Assembly (NCBI RefSeq): GCF_007747795.1 | Contig: NZ_CP036275.1 | Coordinates: forward strand, 2,284,001 to 2,348,000 | Reading direction: 5' to 3' | Source: Maioricimonas rarisocia | Lineage (GTDB): Bacteria > Planctomycetota > Planctomycetia > Planctomycetales > Planctomycetaceae | DNA: 64,000 bases | Shown here: positions 40,972 to 50,688 of the stretch, piece by piece | How the letters are laid out: every line of letters begins with the position of its first letter | Position numbering within the stretch: position 1 is the stretch's first letter | Translations under genes and position numbers: made by a program | The notes under the pieces: generated by a model | What the model was told of the DNA's origin: nothing | Database searches by the model: none | The model's input: only the letters and a program-made list of their open reading frames with translations

Positions 40972-43338
40972 TCACTCGCGCGTCTTCAATACCCCGATCA
41001 GGTCGAGTCGATCCAGTCGCCGTCGCACGACCAGGCCCGAAATCAGAGCCGCCAGGACGATCACCGTTGTCGCAAATGCATATGTCTTCCGCTCGATCAC
41101 CAGTGGAATCCGGAACATTTCCGTGTCCACCATCGAAAGCGTCGTCAGATACGCGAAACCGTAACCCAGATACAATCCCAGCGGGATCGCGACCAGAACC
41201 AGAACGGCCAGTTCACCCAGAAGGATCGCCGAAATCTCCTGTCGGCTGAAACCGATCACCCGCAGCGTGGCCAGTTCGCGGCTCCGTTCCGACAACGAAA
41301 TCCGGGCACTGTTGTACACGACACCGAACGCAATCACGCTTGCGAACAGCACATTGAAGAACTGCATCGTCAGCAGGTTTTCGGCGACCGTCTCCTCAAA
41401 ACTCCGCAGGGCCGCCAGCTTCACCGTGACGGAGGCAACCCGCGGCGTGTTCTTGAGTTCCGTGTACAGTGTCTTCAGCTGCTGTGGATCAACCGTCAGA
41501 TGGGCCCCCGACAGGACCCGATCTTCCTGCATCAGTTCATGGACCGCATCGATCCCCATGTAGGCGGACAGACCCGCAAAATCGTCAAGCAGTTCGGCCA
41601 CAAGGAGTTCGTGCTGAGGACGGTCTCCCTCGAGTACTTCAACGAGAATCGTCTCTCCCGGACGCACGTCCAGCACGTCCGCGAGCGTGCGGGACATCAG
41701 CACCCCCTCCGGCGGCATTTCGACGACCCGGCGGTGGACATCGAGCGGTCGATACAGTCGGCCGTCGGCCGGAATCCCCATGATGCCGACACGTCGCGAG
41801 TGATGCTTCGAACGGATCCGGGCCGGGATGGCCCGAAACGGTTCGACCGCCAGCACACCCGGCAGGTGGGTGAGATCATGCAGCGCCCTTGGAGTCAGCG
41901 GCTCGACAAACGTCACCGACACGTCCTGGCGCTGGGCGTCGAAGAACTGCGCTTCCATCACATAGTCGATCGAGTCCTTCGAGAAACTGCCGACGATGAG
42001 AATCGCCAGGCCCATCGCAATTCCCAGACACGAGAGCAGCGACTTCAGCGGCTGGCGTTCCAGGTTCCGCAGCACGATCCGCGCCGACTGCGAGAACAGC
42101 TCCTGCAGGCCGATCCGCTCCAGAATCGTGGGCCGGTAGCTTGCCGGCGGAGCCGGACGCATCGCCTCGGCCGGTGGCAGGACAACGGCATTGCGGACCG
42201 CCGCGATTGTCCCCACGCCGCCCGCCGCCAGACTGATTGCCAGAGCGCTGATCACAATGCTCCAGTCGAAGCGGAATTCCAGCGTCGGAAACCGGAAGAA
42301 CTCTGTGTACATCACGGTCAGATTCTGGCCGAGCCACACGCCGAACGCCGTCCCCACCAGCGTCCCGCAGGCCACAACGACCGCCACCATCTTCAGATAG
42401 TGGATACCGATCTCCAGCCTCGTGTAGCCGAATGCCTTGAGTGCCGCGATCTCTTCCCGCTGCGTGTTGATCAGTCGCGTCAGGACGACGTTCAGCAGGA
42501 ATGCCGCGACGCCCAGAAAGATGATCGGGATCACCATTCCCATGCTGCGCAGCTGCTTGATCTCGTTGTCGATGAACTGGTGCGACGACTGATCCGAGCG
42601 ATCGTACGAACCCAGCCCCCCGTACCGCTCGATCAGTTCGTCCATCTGCCGCAGGATCTCCGGCAATGACGCCGAGTACGTCACTGACGCCACGACGTTG
42701 TTGAACGCCCCTTCCATGTCGAATACCGCGGCCATCTCGCGCTCGTTCATCCAGAACAGCCCGAACCGCTTGTCATCCGGCAATAGCTCGCCGGCTCGGA
42801 TCTGGTAGATGTACTCCGGCGTAATGGCGGTCCCGACGATCCGCAGGTCCTTCTTGCGGCCGTTCAGAATCGCGGCAATCGTGTCTCCCGGCTGCAGCCG
42901 ATGCGCCTCGGCAAACGCCTCGTTGACGATCACCTCGCCGGTCCGCCCCGGTTCGATCCACCGCCCGCTCCGCAGATGCAGGGAGTTCAGCGGCGGCTTG
43001 CCGTAGCTGGGGATCGACGTCAGCCGACCCAGGACGGGTTCGTCGAATCCGACGACATCGAGCGTCACCTCCTGCACGATCCGTCCGTGCACGCGGGACA
43101 CTCCCGGAATCAGCGCGACACGGTCCAGCAGCGACAGCGGAGCCCGCTTCAGCCCCGCGAAGACATGTGCAAAGCGATACTCCTGGTAGTACCGCTCCAT
43201 TGAGATGCGTAGCGACTCCATCGTGCTCAGCGACATCACGAATGTGGCCACGCCGCACGCGATCACTGCGCAGATCGCAATCGCCTGTCCCTTCATCTGC
43301 CATAGATTCCGGATCAGCTTGCGGTCCAGCGCCGTCAT
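40972..43338 (-). CDS. ABC transporter permease with two FtsX-like modules
   Basis: 788 residues. Starts with MTALDRKLIRNLWQMKGQAIAICAVIACGVATF (first membrane helix) and has the ABC3/MacB-type pattern twice: a periplasmic domain (about 40-260 and 460-650) after a leading helix, each followed by three helices (for example IPIIFLGVAAFLLNVVL and VLFASVIAFGVVYNSARISL). The segment ELATLRVIGFSRQEISAILL is the cytoplasmic coupling helix. It probably works in lipid or peptide extrusion with the HlyD protein downstream. GAGGAG precedes ATG 43338. Preceded by the rhomboid gene (41-bp gap). Confidence 0.88.
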   Translation of the reverse strand: MTALDRKLIRNLWQMKGQAIAICAVIACGVATFVMSLSTMESLRISMERYYQEYRFAHVFAGLKRAPLSLLDRVALIPGVSRVHGRIVQEVTLDVVGFDEPVLGRLTSIPSYGKPPLNSLHLRSGRWIEPGRTGEVIVNEAFAEAHRLQPGDTIAAILNGRKKDLRIVGTAITPEYIYQIRAGELLPDDKRFGLFWMNEREMAAVFDMEGAFNNVVASVTYSASLPEILRQMDELIERYGGLGSYDRSDQSSHQFIDNEIKQLRSMGMVIPIIFLGVAAFLLNVVLTRLINTQREEIAALKAFGYTRLEIGIHYLKMVAVVVACGTLVGTAFGVWLGQNLTVMYTEFFRFPTLEFRFDWSIVISALAISLAAGGVGTIAAVRNAVVLPPAEAMRPAPPASYRPTILERIGLQELFSQSARIVLRNLERQPLKSLLSCLGIAMGLAILIVGSFSKDSIDYVMEAQFFDAQRQDVSVTFVEPLTPRALHDLTHLPGVLAVEPFRAIPARIRSKHHSRRVGIMGIPADGRLYRPLDVHRRVVEMPPEGVLMSRTLADVLDVRPGETILVEVLEGDRPQHELLVAELLDDFAGLSAYMGIDAVHELMQEDRVLSGAHLTVDPQQLKTLYTELKNTPRVASVTVKLAALRSFEETVAENLLTMQFFNVLFASVIAFGVVYNSARISLSERSRELATLRVIGFSRQEISAILLGELAVLVLVAIPLGLYLGYGFAYLTTLSMVDTEMFRIPLVIERKTYAFATTVIVLAALISGLVVRRRLDRLDLIGVLKTRE

Positions 43339-43379
43339 CGGTCCAGGCTCCTCTTGGTCGGACGACGATCGAACTGTGG

Positions 43380-44624
43380 TTACGGCTTGTCGTCCGCGTC
43401 CGCGGCTGCATCCTCGTCGTCACCGAGCAATTCGTCCAGCGCCTTGTCCGCGGCGCGAAACTTCATGAGGTACTGACCCAGCAGAATCGGATCGCGCTTC
43501 CGCAGCGCATCGACCATCAGTTCCCACGACTGCTCCCGCAGCGAGAGATACTCGACGAACGGTACGATGAATTCCCGGTTCGCGCCCGGTTCTTCGGCGA
43601 GCGATCCGACCTCACCCCGCAGGTCCCGCCAGGGAACGAGCACCTGGGCCGCGACACTGTCAGCACATGCCTCATCCGTCAACTGGCCCCGTTGCCACGC
43701 GCCGATGAGGTCGTTGTACACGTCGATCAGTCGGTCATGCTCCTGCTCGACCAGTTCCATTTCGGCCGCCACGTCGGCCGGGGCCGGCGGCATCGCCAGC
43801 AGCACTCCGCCGATGACGACCGTCATGACCGCCACCAGTCCCGCGTTCCGCCGCCACCGCATGCGGTGCAGTTCCGGCGTCAGCGGTTGACTGAGCAGCC
43901 AGCCGGACAGCAAACCGCCAGCGAATCCACCGACGTGAGCCGCGTTGTCGATCCCTGGGATCGAGATCCCGAACAGCAGGTTCACGACCAGAAACGTCAC
44001 CACGCTGCTGCGAAACTTTTTGAGCACGTGCAGCGGCATCGAGTCGCGTCGCGGTGCCAGGAATCCGAACAGTGCTCCCACCACTCCGAATACTGAACTC
44101 GAAGCGCCCGCACTCACGACGACCGGATCCCAGATCAGGCTCGCCAGACTCCCCAGTACGCCCGCGGCCACATACATCAGCAGAAAGCCGAAATGACCCA
44201 CCAGTCGCTCGACCATTCGGCCCACGACCCACAGGACCCACATATTCAGCGCCAGATGGACGACGCCGAAGTGCAGAAACGTATTGCTGACCAGCCGCCA
44301 CCATTCGCCCGCCATCGTACGGGGCCCGTAGTTCGCGCCCCATTCGATCATCCGATTGGCGTCCGGCATGAGTGGACTCGCACCGCCGACCACCATCGCA
44401 ACCAGCAATGCGACGTTCGCCGCAATCATCAGCAGCGTGATCCACGCCGGCTGAGAGCGCAGTTCCCTTGCAACGGCCACGACCGCATCAGCCCGCTGCC
44501 GTTCCTCCGAGACGCCCGGCAGTTCCTGCTCATGAGCTACGGCGGCCGCGGAATGCCCGCAGGCGGGACAACGCACCTCCCCGCCGGGAACTCTCGCTCC
44601 GCAATGCGGGCAGATGAACAGCAC
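43380..44624 (-). CDS. Rhomboid-family serine protease with N-terminal zinc ribbon
   Basis: About 414 residues from GTG 44624 (MLFICPHCGARVPGG), which has AGGA upstream; an in-frame ATG at 44660 adds 12 residues but has no ribosome site. Two CxxC motifs (CPHC and CPAC) make a zinc ribbon. The rhomboid core has six helices with LVSNTFLHFGVVHLALNM, the catalytic serine in SAGASSSVFGVVGAL and the histidine in IDNAAHVGGFAGG. The C-terminal 130 residues form a cytoplasmic helical and acidic tail. Substrates unknown. First gene of the rhomboid-permease-HlyD operon. Confidence 0.9.
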   Translation of the reverse strand: MLFICPHCGARVPGGEVRCPACGHSAAAVAHEQELPGVSEERQRADAVVAVARELRSQPAWITLLMIAANVALLVAMVVGGASPLMPDANRMIEWGANYGPRTMAGEWWRLVSNTFLHFGVVHLALNMWVLWVVGRMVERLVGHFGFLLMYVAAGVLGSLASLIWDPVVVSAGASSSVFGVVGALFGFLAPRRDSMPLHVLKKFRSSVVTFLVVNLLFGISIPGIDNAAHVGGFAGGLLSGWLLSQPLTPELHRMRWRRNAGLVAVMTVVIGGVLLAMPPAPADVAAEMELVEQEHDRLIDVYNDLIGAWQRGQLTDEACADSVAAQVLVPWRDLRGEVGSLAEEPGANREFIVPFVEYLSLREQSWELMVDALRKRDPILLGQYLMKFRAADKALDELLGDDEDAAADADDKP

Positions 44625-44687
44625 AAATTCAGTCCTGGCTGGGGCAACGCCCGTAGTCATTCATGTCGGTGCTTCCCGACTCTCCGC

Positions 44688-45159
44688 GCCACGACTCCGC
44701 AAGCCGTGCAGATTCAAGGCGAGGCATCCACTCCTTGAACCCAGTGGGGCAGACATTCCTGTCTGCCTGGCCGAGGTGCCACTCCTGTAGGTCAGGCTCC
44801 GCCTGACGCAAACATCCCTCAATGTTCAACCCGTCCAGGGTGCCACGGCTCTGTGAGCCGTGTGAATCCAAGGCGAGGCATCCGCCCCTTGAACCCAGTG
44901 GGGCAGACATTCCTGTCTGCCTGGCATCGGGTGGCCGTGGCTGGAGCGAGCGAAGCCACGGACGTCGCGGCGAGCTCTCCTGCTCTCCTCTCAACTCTCT
45001 CCTGACTCTGCCCGCAGGGCAGCCGCAGCCCAGGCACCGCCTGTCGCAAACATCCTTCAATGTTCCACCCGTCCAGGGTGCCACGGCTCTTTGAGCCGTG
45101 TGAATCCAAGGCGAGGCATCCGCCCCTTGAACCCAGTGGGGCAGACATTCCTGTCTGCC
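44688..45159. repeat. Palindromic repeat cluster 8
   Basis: A 44688 (partly decayed), B 44748-44767, C near 44793, A 44842, B 44902-44921, E near 45010, a decayed C near 45030, A near 45080, B 45140-45159. All three A-B distances are 60 bp, and the linkers match each other (ATCCAAGGCGAGGCATCC). No D element occurs. The 602-bp stretch between the rhomboid start and the sulfatase stop contains no gene. Confidence 0.9.
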
Positions 45160-45226
45160 TGCCCCCGCGTCCTCAGTCACACTTTCAACTCTCACCCCTC
45201 AAGACTCACCTCTCAAGTCTCGAGCC

Positions 45227-46552
<1,326 letters not shown>

Positions 46553-46897
46553 CACGGCGAAGTCCTTCCTGCGGACGAGTGGTCATTCTGGAGTCGGAGG
46601 CGCATTCAGCAGCCGACCCACGACCCCATCGGGGGACCGGGCCGGTGCGGTTCCGACTGTAGCGGGCCCGGCGAAGCTCGGCAAACGTTTCCTGTGTGCC
46701 ACCGACTCCGCCCGCGCCCTCCTCCGTGCGAATGCCCATACGTCGTTCCCTCACGCCTCGCCCCTCGGGCCGTAGGCTGGGACTGGTCCCGGCACTTGTT
46801 TCGATTCGTCCCTGCCGCGTCGTCTCCCGTGCAGAATCCGATGCGTCCTTCCCTCGTCTCTCTCCGCTCGAGCCTCACCCCTCCTCGAAAAACCCCG
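46553..46897. other. Intergenic region upstream of tmRNA
   Basis: Contains the last D-type palindrome (GCTGGGAC-TG-GTCCCGGC, one mismatch) near 46778-46796. No gene recognised; a short pyrimidine-rich stretch CCTCACCCCTCCTCG resembles those around other repeat clusters. Confidence 0.5.
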
Positions 46898-46926
46898 TTG
46901 ACGATCGCCACCCTCCACGCAACAAT
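46898..46926 (+). promoter_or_regulatory. Putative promoter of ssrA
   Basis: TTGACG (46898-46903), a 17-bp spacer and AACAAT (46921-46926), matching sigma-70 consensus at 5/6 and 4/6. Start would fall near 46933, about 11 nt before the mature 5' end, which RNase P trims. Confidence 0.45.
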
Positions 46927-46943
46927 TCCAGTTGCCGTATCCC

Positions 46944-47301
46944 GGGGGCGATTGGATTCGACTGGTTCTTCGCGGGGTGCTGGTTGCGTGTCGTGGTTGA
47001 TCAGCAGGCCACGTAAAAAGCTGATCGAACAACAACTGCCACTGAAAAGCAGTTTGCACTGGCTGCCTAAATAAGGTAGCTCCGGCCTAGGAATCCCCGT
47101 CTGAGGAGTCTGAACGCCGGTCACAAAATCAGACTGGCTGCAGGTCATTGATCGCTACGCCTGCAGTGAGACAAGTTGTGATCTGGCTGCGTAACGCTCT
47201 GTTTGCCGTGCCGATCGCAGTGAGACCCGAACGACAGACTACACACGTAGATGCCGCATGCCAGGGTTCTCAGGACGCGGGTTCGATTCCCGCCGCCTCC
47301 A
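46944..47301 (+). ncRNA. ssrA: tmRNA
   Basis: 358 nt. The 5' end GGGGGCGATTGGATTCGAC is typical and its first seven bases pair with CGCCTCC at 47294-47300. The T-arm GCGGGTTCGATTCCCGC is intact. The tag frame probably resumes at GCT 47020 and reads ADRTTTATEKQFALAA, ending at TAA 47068; the ALAA ending is the protease-recognition signature. CCA is not encoded. tmRNA rescues stalled ribosomes with SmpB; smpB is not in the window. Confidence 0.95.
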
Positions 47302-47307
47302 CTCACC

Positions 47308-47342
47308 ACAGCCGTCTGCCCACCACGCAGGCGGCTGTTTCT
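47308..47342 (+). terminator. Rho-independent terminator of ssrA
   Basis: ACAGCCGTCTGC (47308-47319) pairs with GCAGGCGGCTGT (47327-47338), one G-U, loop CCACCAC, followed by TTTCTGTT. Begins 7 nt after the tmRNA 3' end. Confidence 0.88.
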
Positions 47343-47404
47343 GTTGACCGGCCCCAACTCTCCCGCCGGATGGAACTTCACATCGCCAGGCCCCGGGACG
47401 CGCC

Positions 47405-48391
47405 TCAGCCACTCCCCTTGTGCACCGGCCACTGGTGATTGTGCCATTCCAGCCACGCGCCCCAGCGCTGCCGAAGCTCCCGGACCTCTCGCTGCTGAAA
47501 CGCCTCCGACGCTTCCGGCCGCAGGTTGACACCCTCAGAAGCGAGAAACGCAAAGTCAGGATCGGGGACCCCCTGCGCCTCCTCTGCGTTCCCCACCTGG
47601 TGATCGAGGATGATCAGATCCACTGCACGCAGCAGCGGCTTCCAGACTGCCTCCGGCAGCTCCGCGTCGCCCTGGACGGCGTACCGGAAGAGCAGCGAGG
47701 CCTCTCCCAGTCGGACGATGCCGGTCGCGAACGAACGGCCGGCATCCGCAACGTGCGAATAGTCGAGGACGGGGTAGGTGTCGGTCTGGATGGCAGCGGT
47801 TTCGATCTGGGCGGTCAGGGTCTGTAGTCGCGACGCGAGGGATTCGCGCCCCCCCTCCCGGGCCAGCAGCACGATCTCCTCCGCAGAGCGGCCGAGGTTT
47901 CCCACCGACATCCCGAGTGCCCGCCGGCCGTTCAGCGCACTGAGCAGCGAGTAGGTATAGGTCACACACAATGTGAGCAGCACGAAGCCGCTCGCTGCCG
48001 CAAGAACTGTCGCGATCCGCCAGGGCCCCTTTCCCGGTTCGAGGTCGCCCAACCCGAGTGTCGTGACGCAATAACCGGCAAAGTACAGCCGCCCCATGAA
48101 GCTGGCAGGTGCCGATGTCTTACCCTCCTGCACAGCCTCGGGAGCCCCGCAGAAGATCAGCGTCCAGCCTCCCCAGATCAGGATCAGCCACACGACGGCC
48201 GAGCCGCAGAGGGCCAGAATCGATGCGTTCTCGGCAATCTTCCGCGGGCCGCGAAGCGCGATCCGTCCCAGGGTCGAGGCGATCAGTGCCGAGAGCCAGC
48301 CGGCACCGCTGAGCGTGACGGTCGTGATCAGCGCATCGACGAGGGCCAGTGCGACCACGATGACGCCGAGAATCAGAAGCACACTTTCCAT
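47405..48391 (-). CDS. Ion-channel (K+ channel-like) membrane protein
   Basis: 328 residues. Helices: LLILGVIVVALALVDALITTV, ASILALCGSAVVWLILIWGGWT, then a pore region with filter TTLGLGD (canonical TxG[YF]GD, here Leu in place of Tyr/Phe), and VLAAASGFVLLTLCVTYTYSLL. The C-terminal 160 residues are cytoplasmic and helical (ESLASRLQTLTAQIETAA), possibly regulatory. A K+ channel is likely, but selectivity is uncertain with GLG. Start ATG 48391 has GGAGGAG upstream. Not part of the long cluster upstream (389-bp gap). Confidence 0.8.
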   Translation of the reverse strand: MESVLLILGVIVVALALVDALITTVTLSGAGWLSALIASTLGRIALRGPRKIAENASILALCGSAVVWLILIWGGWTLIFCGAPEAVQEGKTSAPASFMGRLYFAGYCVTTLGLGDLEPGKGPWRIATVLAAASGFVLLTLCVTYTYSLLSALNGRRALGMSVGNLGRSAEEIVLLAREGGRESLASRLQTLTAQIETAAIQTDTYPVLDYSHVADAGRSFATGIVRLGEASLLFRYAVQGDAELPEAVWKPLLRAVDLIILDHQVGNAEEAQGVPDPDFAFLASEGVNLRPEASEAFQQREVRELRQRWGAWLEWHNHQWPVHKGSG

Positions 48392-48780
48392 GATGTTCAC
48401 GCTCCTCCTGGAGCTTTTCTCAGATGCGTCGAACGCAGTCGCGCCGCGCTGCCCATCACGGGGACACCGCTCAGCCATACTACCCGAATTGCTGCTGTGC
48501 CTTTGGGAATGCTGCCCGGGCGAGGACGAATTCGAGCATGCGGCGGATGCCGATCCAGAGAGTTTGCGGGGCGGGGGAAACTTCGCGGACGCAATTGTTG
48601 GAGCCGCCCGGCTGCGTTGCGAACCGATATCCGTTCAGCCTGCGAAAACTCTCCCTGTCTTCGATCGGCGTGTTCACCCGTCCGCGGGGAATTCCCAGAC
48701 TCTCCGGCCGCGTTGATTCCAGCGCCTCATCCCCTAAAACCCGCGCACGTTCCGTCCACTCAAAGGCGGCCCACCTCGAA
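48392..48780. other. Intergenic region
   Basis: 389 bp between the channel gene and the end of the long minus-strand cluster. I see no gene, RNA or A-F repeat. The region probably holds the channel promoter. Confidence 0.45.
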
Positions 48781-50688
48781 TCAGTCTGCACCCGCCGGTA
48801 CACAAACCACCCGGAACCCCACATACGGAGACGACTTCCATGGGGCCAGTACCGGATAGTTGATAAAGCACCCCTCCCCCACGTAAATCCAGTCTCCCCC
48901 GCGAATGACTCGGGCATACCCGAAGTCCGGACCGGCCGGGGACTCCAGTCGCGAGCGAGTGTAGTAGTCCCGATCGAACCAGTCCGCGCACCATTCCCAT
49001 GCGTTCCCCCGCATGTCATACAGCCCCAGCCCGTTGGGCGAATAGCTGCTGACCGGCGTGAGTGGCAGTGGAGGTTCGATTCCCGCCGCGTCTCCCGAGT
49101 GATCATGCTCCGCCCGGTTCACGGGCCAGTCGTACGGTTCAGAGGTCGCTTCGCGACAGGCGTACTCCCATTCCGCTTCCGTGGGGAGCCGGTATCGCCG
49201 ACCGGCCGCTTTCTCTGACGGAAGGGCCGAGAGCCGCTTGCAGAACGTCGCGGCTTCGAACCAGGTCACGTCAACAACCGGAATGTCATTCTGTCCCTCC
49301 GGCACCGGCTTCAGCGGTGCCATGACGGACTGATACTGTCCCAGCGTGACTTCTGTCGTACCAAGCAGGTAGTCGTCCGTAATCCGAACCGGGTGCGGCG
49401 GCGTCTCCGGAGGAGTGTCGTGATCGTTCCTCAGGTCCGGCACACCCATCACGAACTCACCTGCAGGAATCCTCGCGAATTCCATCCCCAGCGAATTCGT
49501 AAGTCGCTTTGCGCTGACCGTTTTCCCGCCAGTTCGCGGCGGAGCAGCCTCGGTCGTCGAACCGGGCCAGTCGACCAGTTCGGTCACCTCCCGGTGAAAT
49601 GCGTTCCGGGGTGTCTCTCGGGAATGCAGATAGTGCCACACCGACGGATCAATGTGATTCGACACGAACCGCACGGATCCATCGAGAAACGCCGTGTTAA
49701 CCCCGCCCGGGTGCCGGCTCCGCGAAGCGGCGTTCTGATTCTTGTCGATATAGGAGACGCACGGCATCCCCATTTCGATGAGTTGCTCAGAGCCGTACTT
49801 CTCATTGAGAGCCGGCCCCCCCTGGATGTCGTCGGAGCGGGCCCGGCGAGGGTTCGGGCAATACGCGTCGCCGTTGATTCCGTGCCCCCACGTCGCGCTG
49901 GCGGCAATGTGACCCAGTGCCCAGCAGCCACGGATGTCGATAGGGTCGATGCCCGCACGAATCTCGTTGAAGGCGACCAGAGTGGACGTGCCGTTGACGA
50001 GTTCGTCGCTCCGAAACGTCTTGTTGAAACCCGCGATCCCGTTTCCCCAGTACTGGAACTCCCTCTGGTCCCCGTCCATGTGCAGCCGGGCGTGGTCTCC
50101 GGTGGGCGTTTTCGTGCTTCCCTCGCTGGTGTAGAACGAATGTGTTCCGGCGTTGATCGCGTAGTTCCCGCGGGCGAATTCCCGGACCAGCCCCTGGACC
50201 GGTTCGTACACGAACATGTTCTCCTCGTGATTGAACTCGTCCGATGGACATGTCATCTCGGGGAGAAACGCCTCCCGGAGAGGCCGGTTCTCGTCTGCAC
50301 CGACCGACGTGCTGTCGTCAAACTGGTCGTGCAGATCATCTCGACCCACTCCGGGCAGCAACTCGATGGCCCAGTTGGCTTCGATAAACAGATCCCACCG
50401 CCGTGATTCGTGAAGGGCCAGGCTGCGCATGGATGAGGTGCTCCACTTCGCCGCCGGCGGGAAATGTCCCGTTCGCTGCTCGTAGTCGACCAGAGCCCTC
50501 GTCAGATTGCTCATCCGGGTGGCGCAGGTGTTTTGCCTCGAAATCTCCCGGGCCTCCAGCAACCACGGGAACGACATTCCCACCAGAGCCAGCAGGACGA
50601 GGACCGCGACCGCCACCTCCGTCCGTGTGACGCCGGTGCGATTACGGCAACTGGAATCGGCCCTTGATTCAGGTCTTTGCAATCGCAT
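48781..50688 (-). CDS. DUF1559 pseudopilin-like protein fused to an FGE/sulfatase-modifying domain
   Basis: 635 residues. N-terminal type IV pilin-like segment (RTGVTRTEVAVAVLVLLAL, with Glu at +5 after Gly) and the DUF1559 body (RHPGGVNTAFLDGSVRFVSNHI) are followed from about residue 395 by a formylglycine-generating-enzyme fold: NSLGMEFARIPAGEFVMG, VVDVTWFEAATFCKRLS, YRLPTEAEWEYACRE, GLYDMRGNAWEWCADW, RVIRGGDWIY. In catalytic FGE the RGG block carries two cysteines; here the first is Tyr (GDWIY) and only the second remains, so it may be non-enzymatic. The gene starts 20 bp before the end of the upstream EF-hand gene. Confidence 0.87.
   Translation of the reverse strand: MRLQRPESRADSSCRNRTGVTRTEVAVAVLVLLALVGMSFPWLLEAREISRQNTCATRMSNLTRALVDYEQRTGHFPPAAKWSTSSMRSLALHESRRWDLFIEANWAIELLPGVGRDDLHDQFDDSTSVGADENRPLREAFLPEMTCPSDEFNHEENMFVYEPVQGLVREFARGNYAINAGTHSFYTSEGSTKTPTGDHARLHMDGDQREFQYWGNGIAGFNKTFRSDELVNGTSTLVAFNEIRAGIDPIDIRGCWALGHIAASATWGHGINGDAYCPNPRRARSDDIQGGPALNEKYGSEQLIEMGMPCVSYIDKNQNAASRSRHPGGVNTAFLDGSVRFVSNHIDPSVWHYLHSRETPRNAFHREVTELVDWPGSTTEAAPPRTGGKTVSAKRLTNSLGMEFARIPAGEFVMGVPDLRNDHDTPPETPPHPVRITDDYLLGTTEVTLGQYQSVMAPLKPVPEGQNDIPVVDVTWFEAATFCKRLSALPSEKAAGRRYRLPTEAEWEYACREATSEPYDWPVNRAEHDHSGDAAGIEPPLPLTPVSSYSPNGLGLYDMRGNAWEWCADWFDRDYYTRSRLESPAGPDFGYARVIRGGDWIYVGEGCFINYPVLAPWKSSPYVGFRVVCVPAGAD

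Noticed and set aside
48480..48780. Minus-strand frame ending FVLARAAFPKAQQQFG downstream of the fusion gene
   Set aside because: Overlaps the end of the fusion gene in another frame and has no start or motif.
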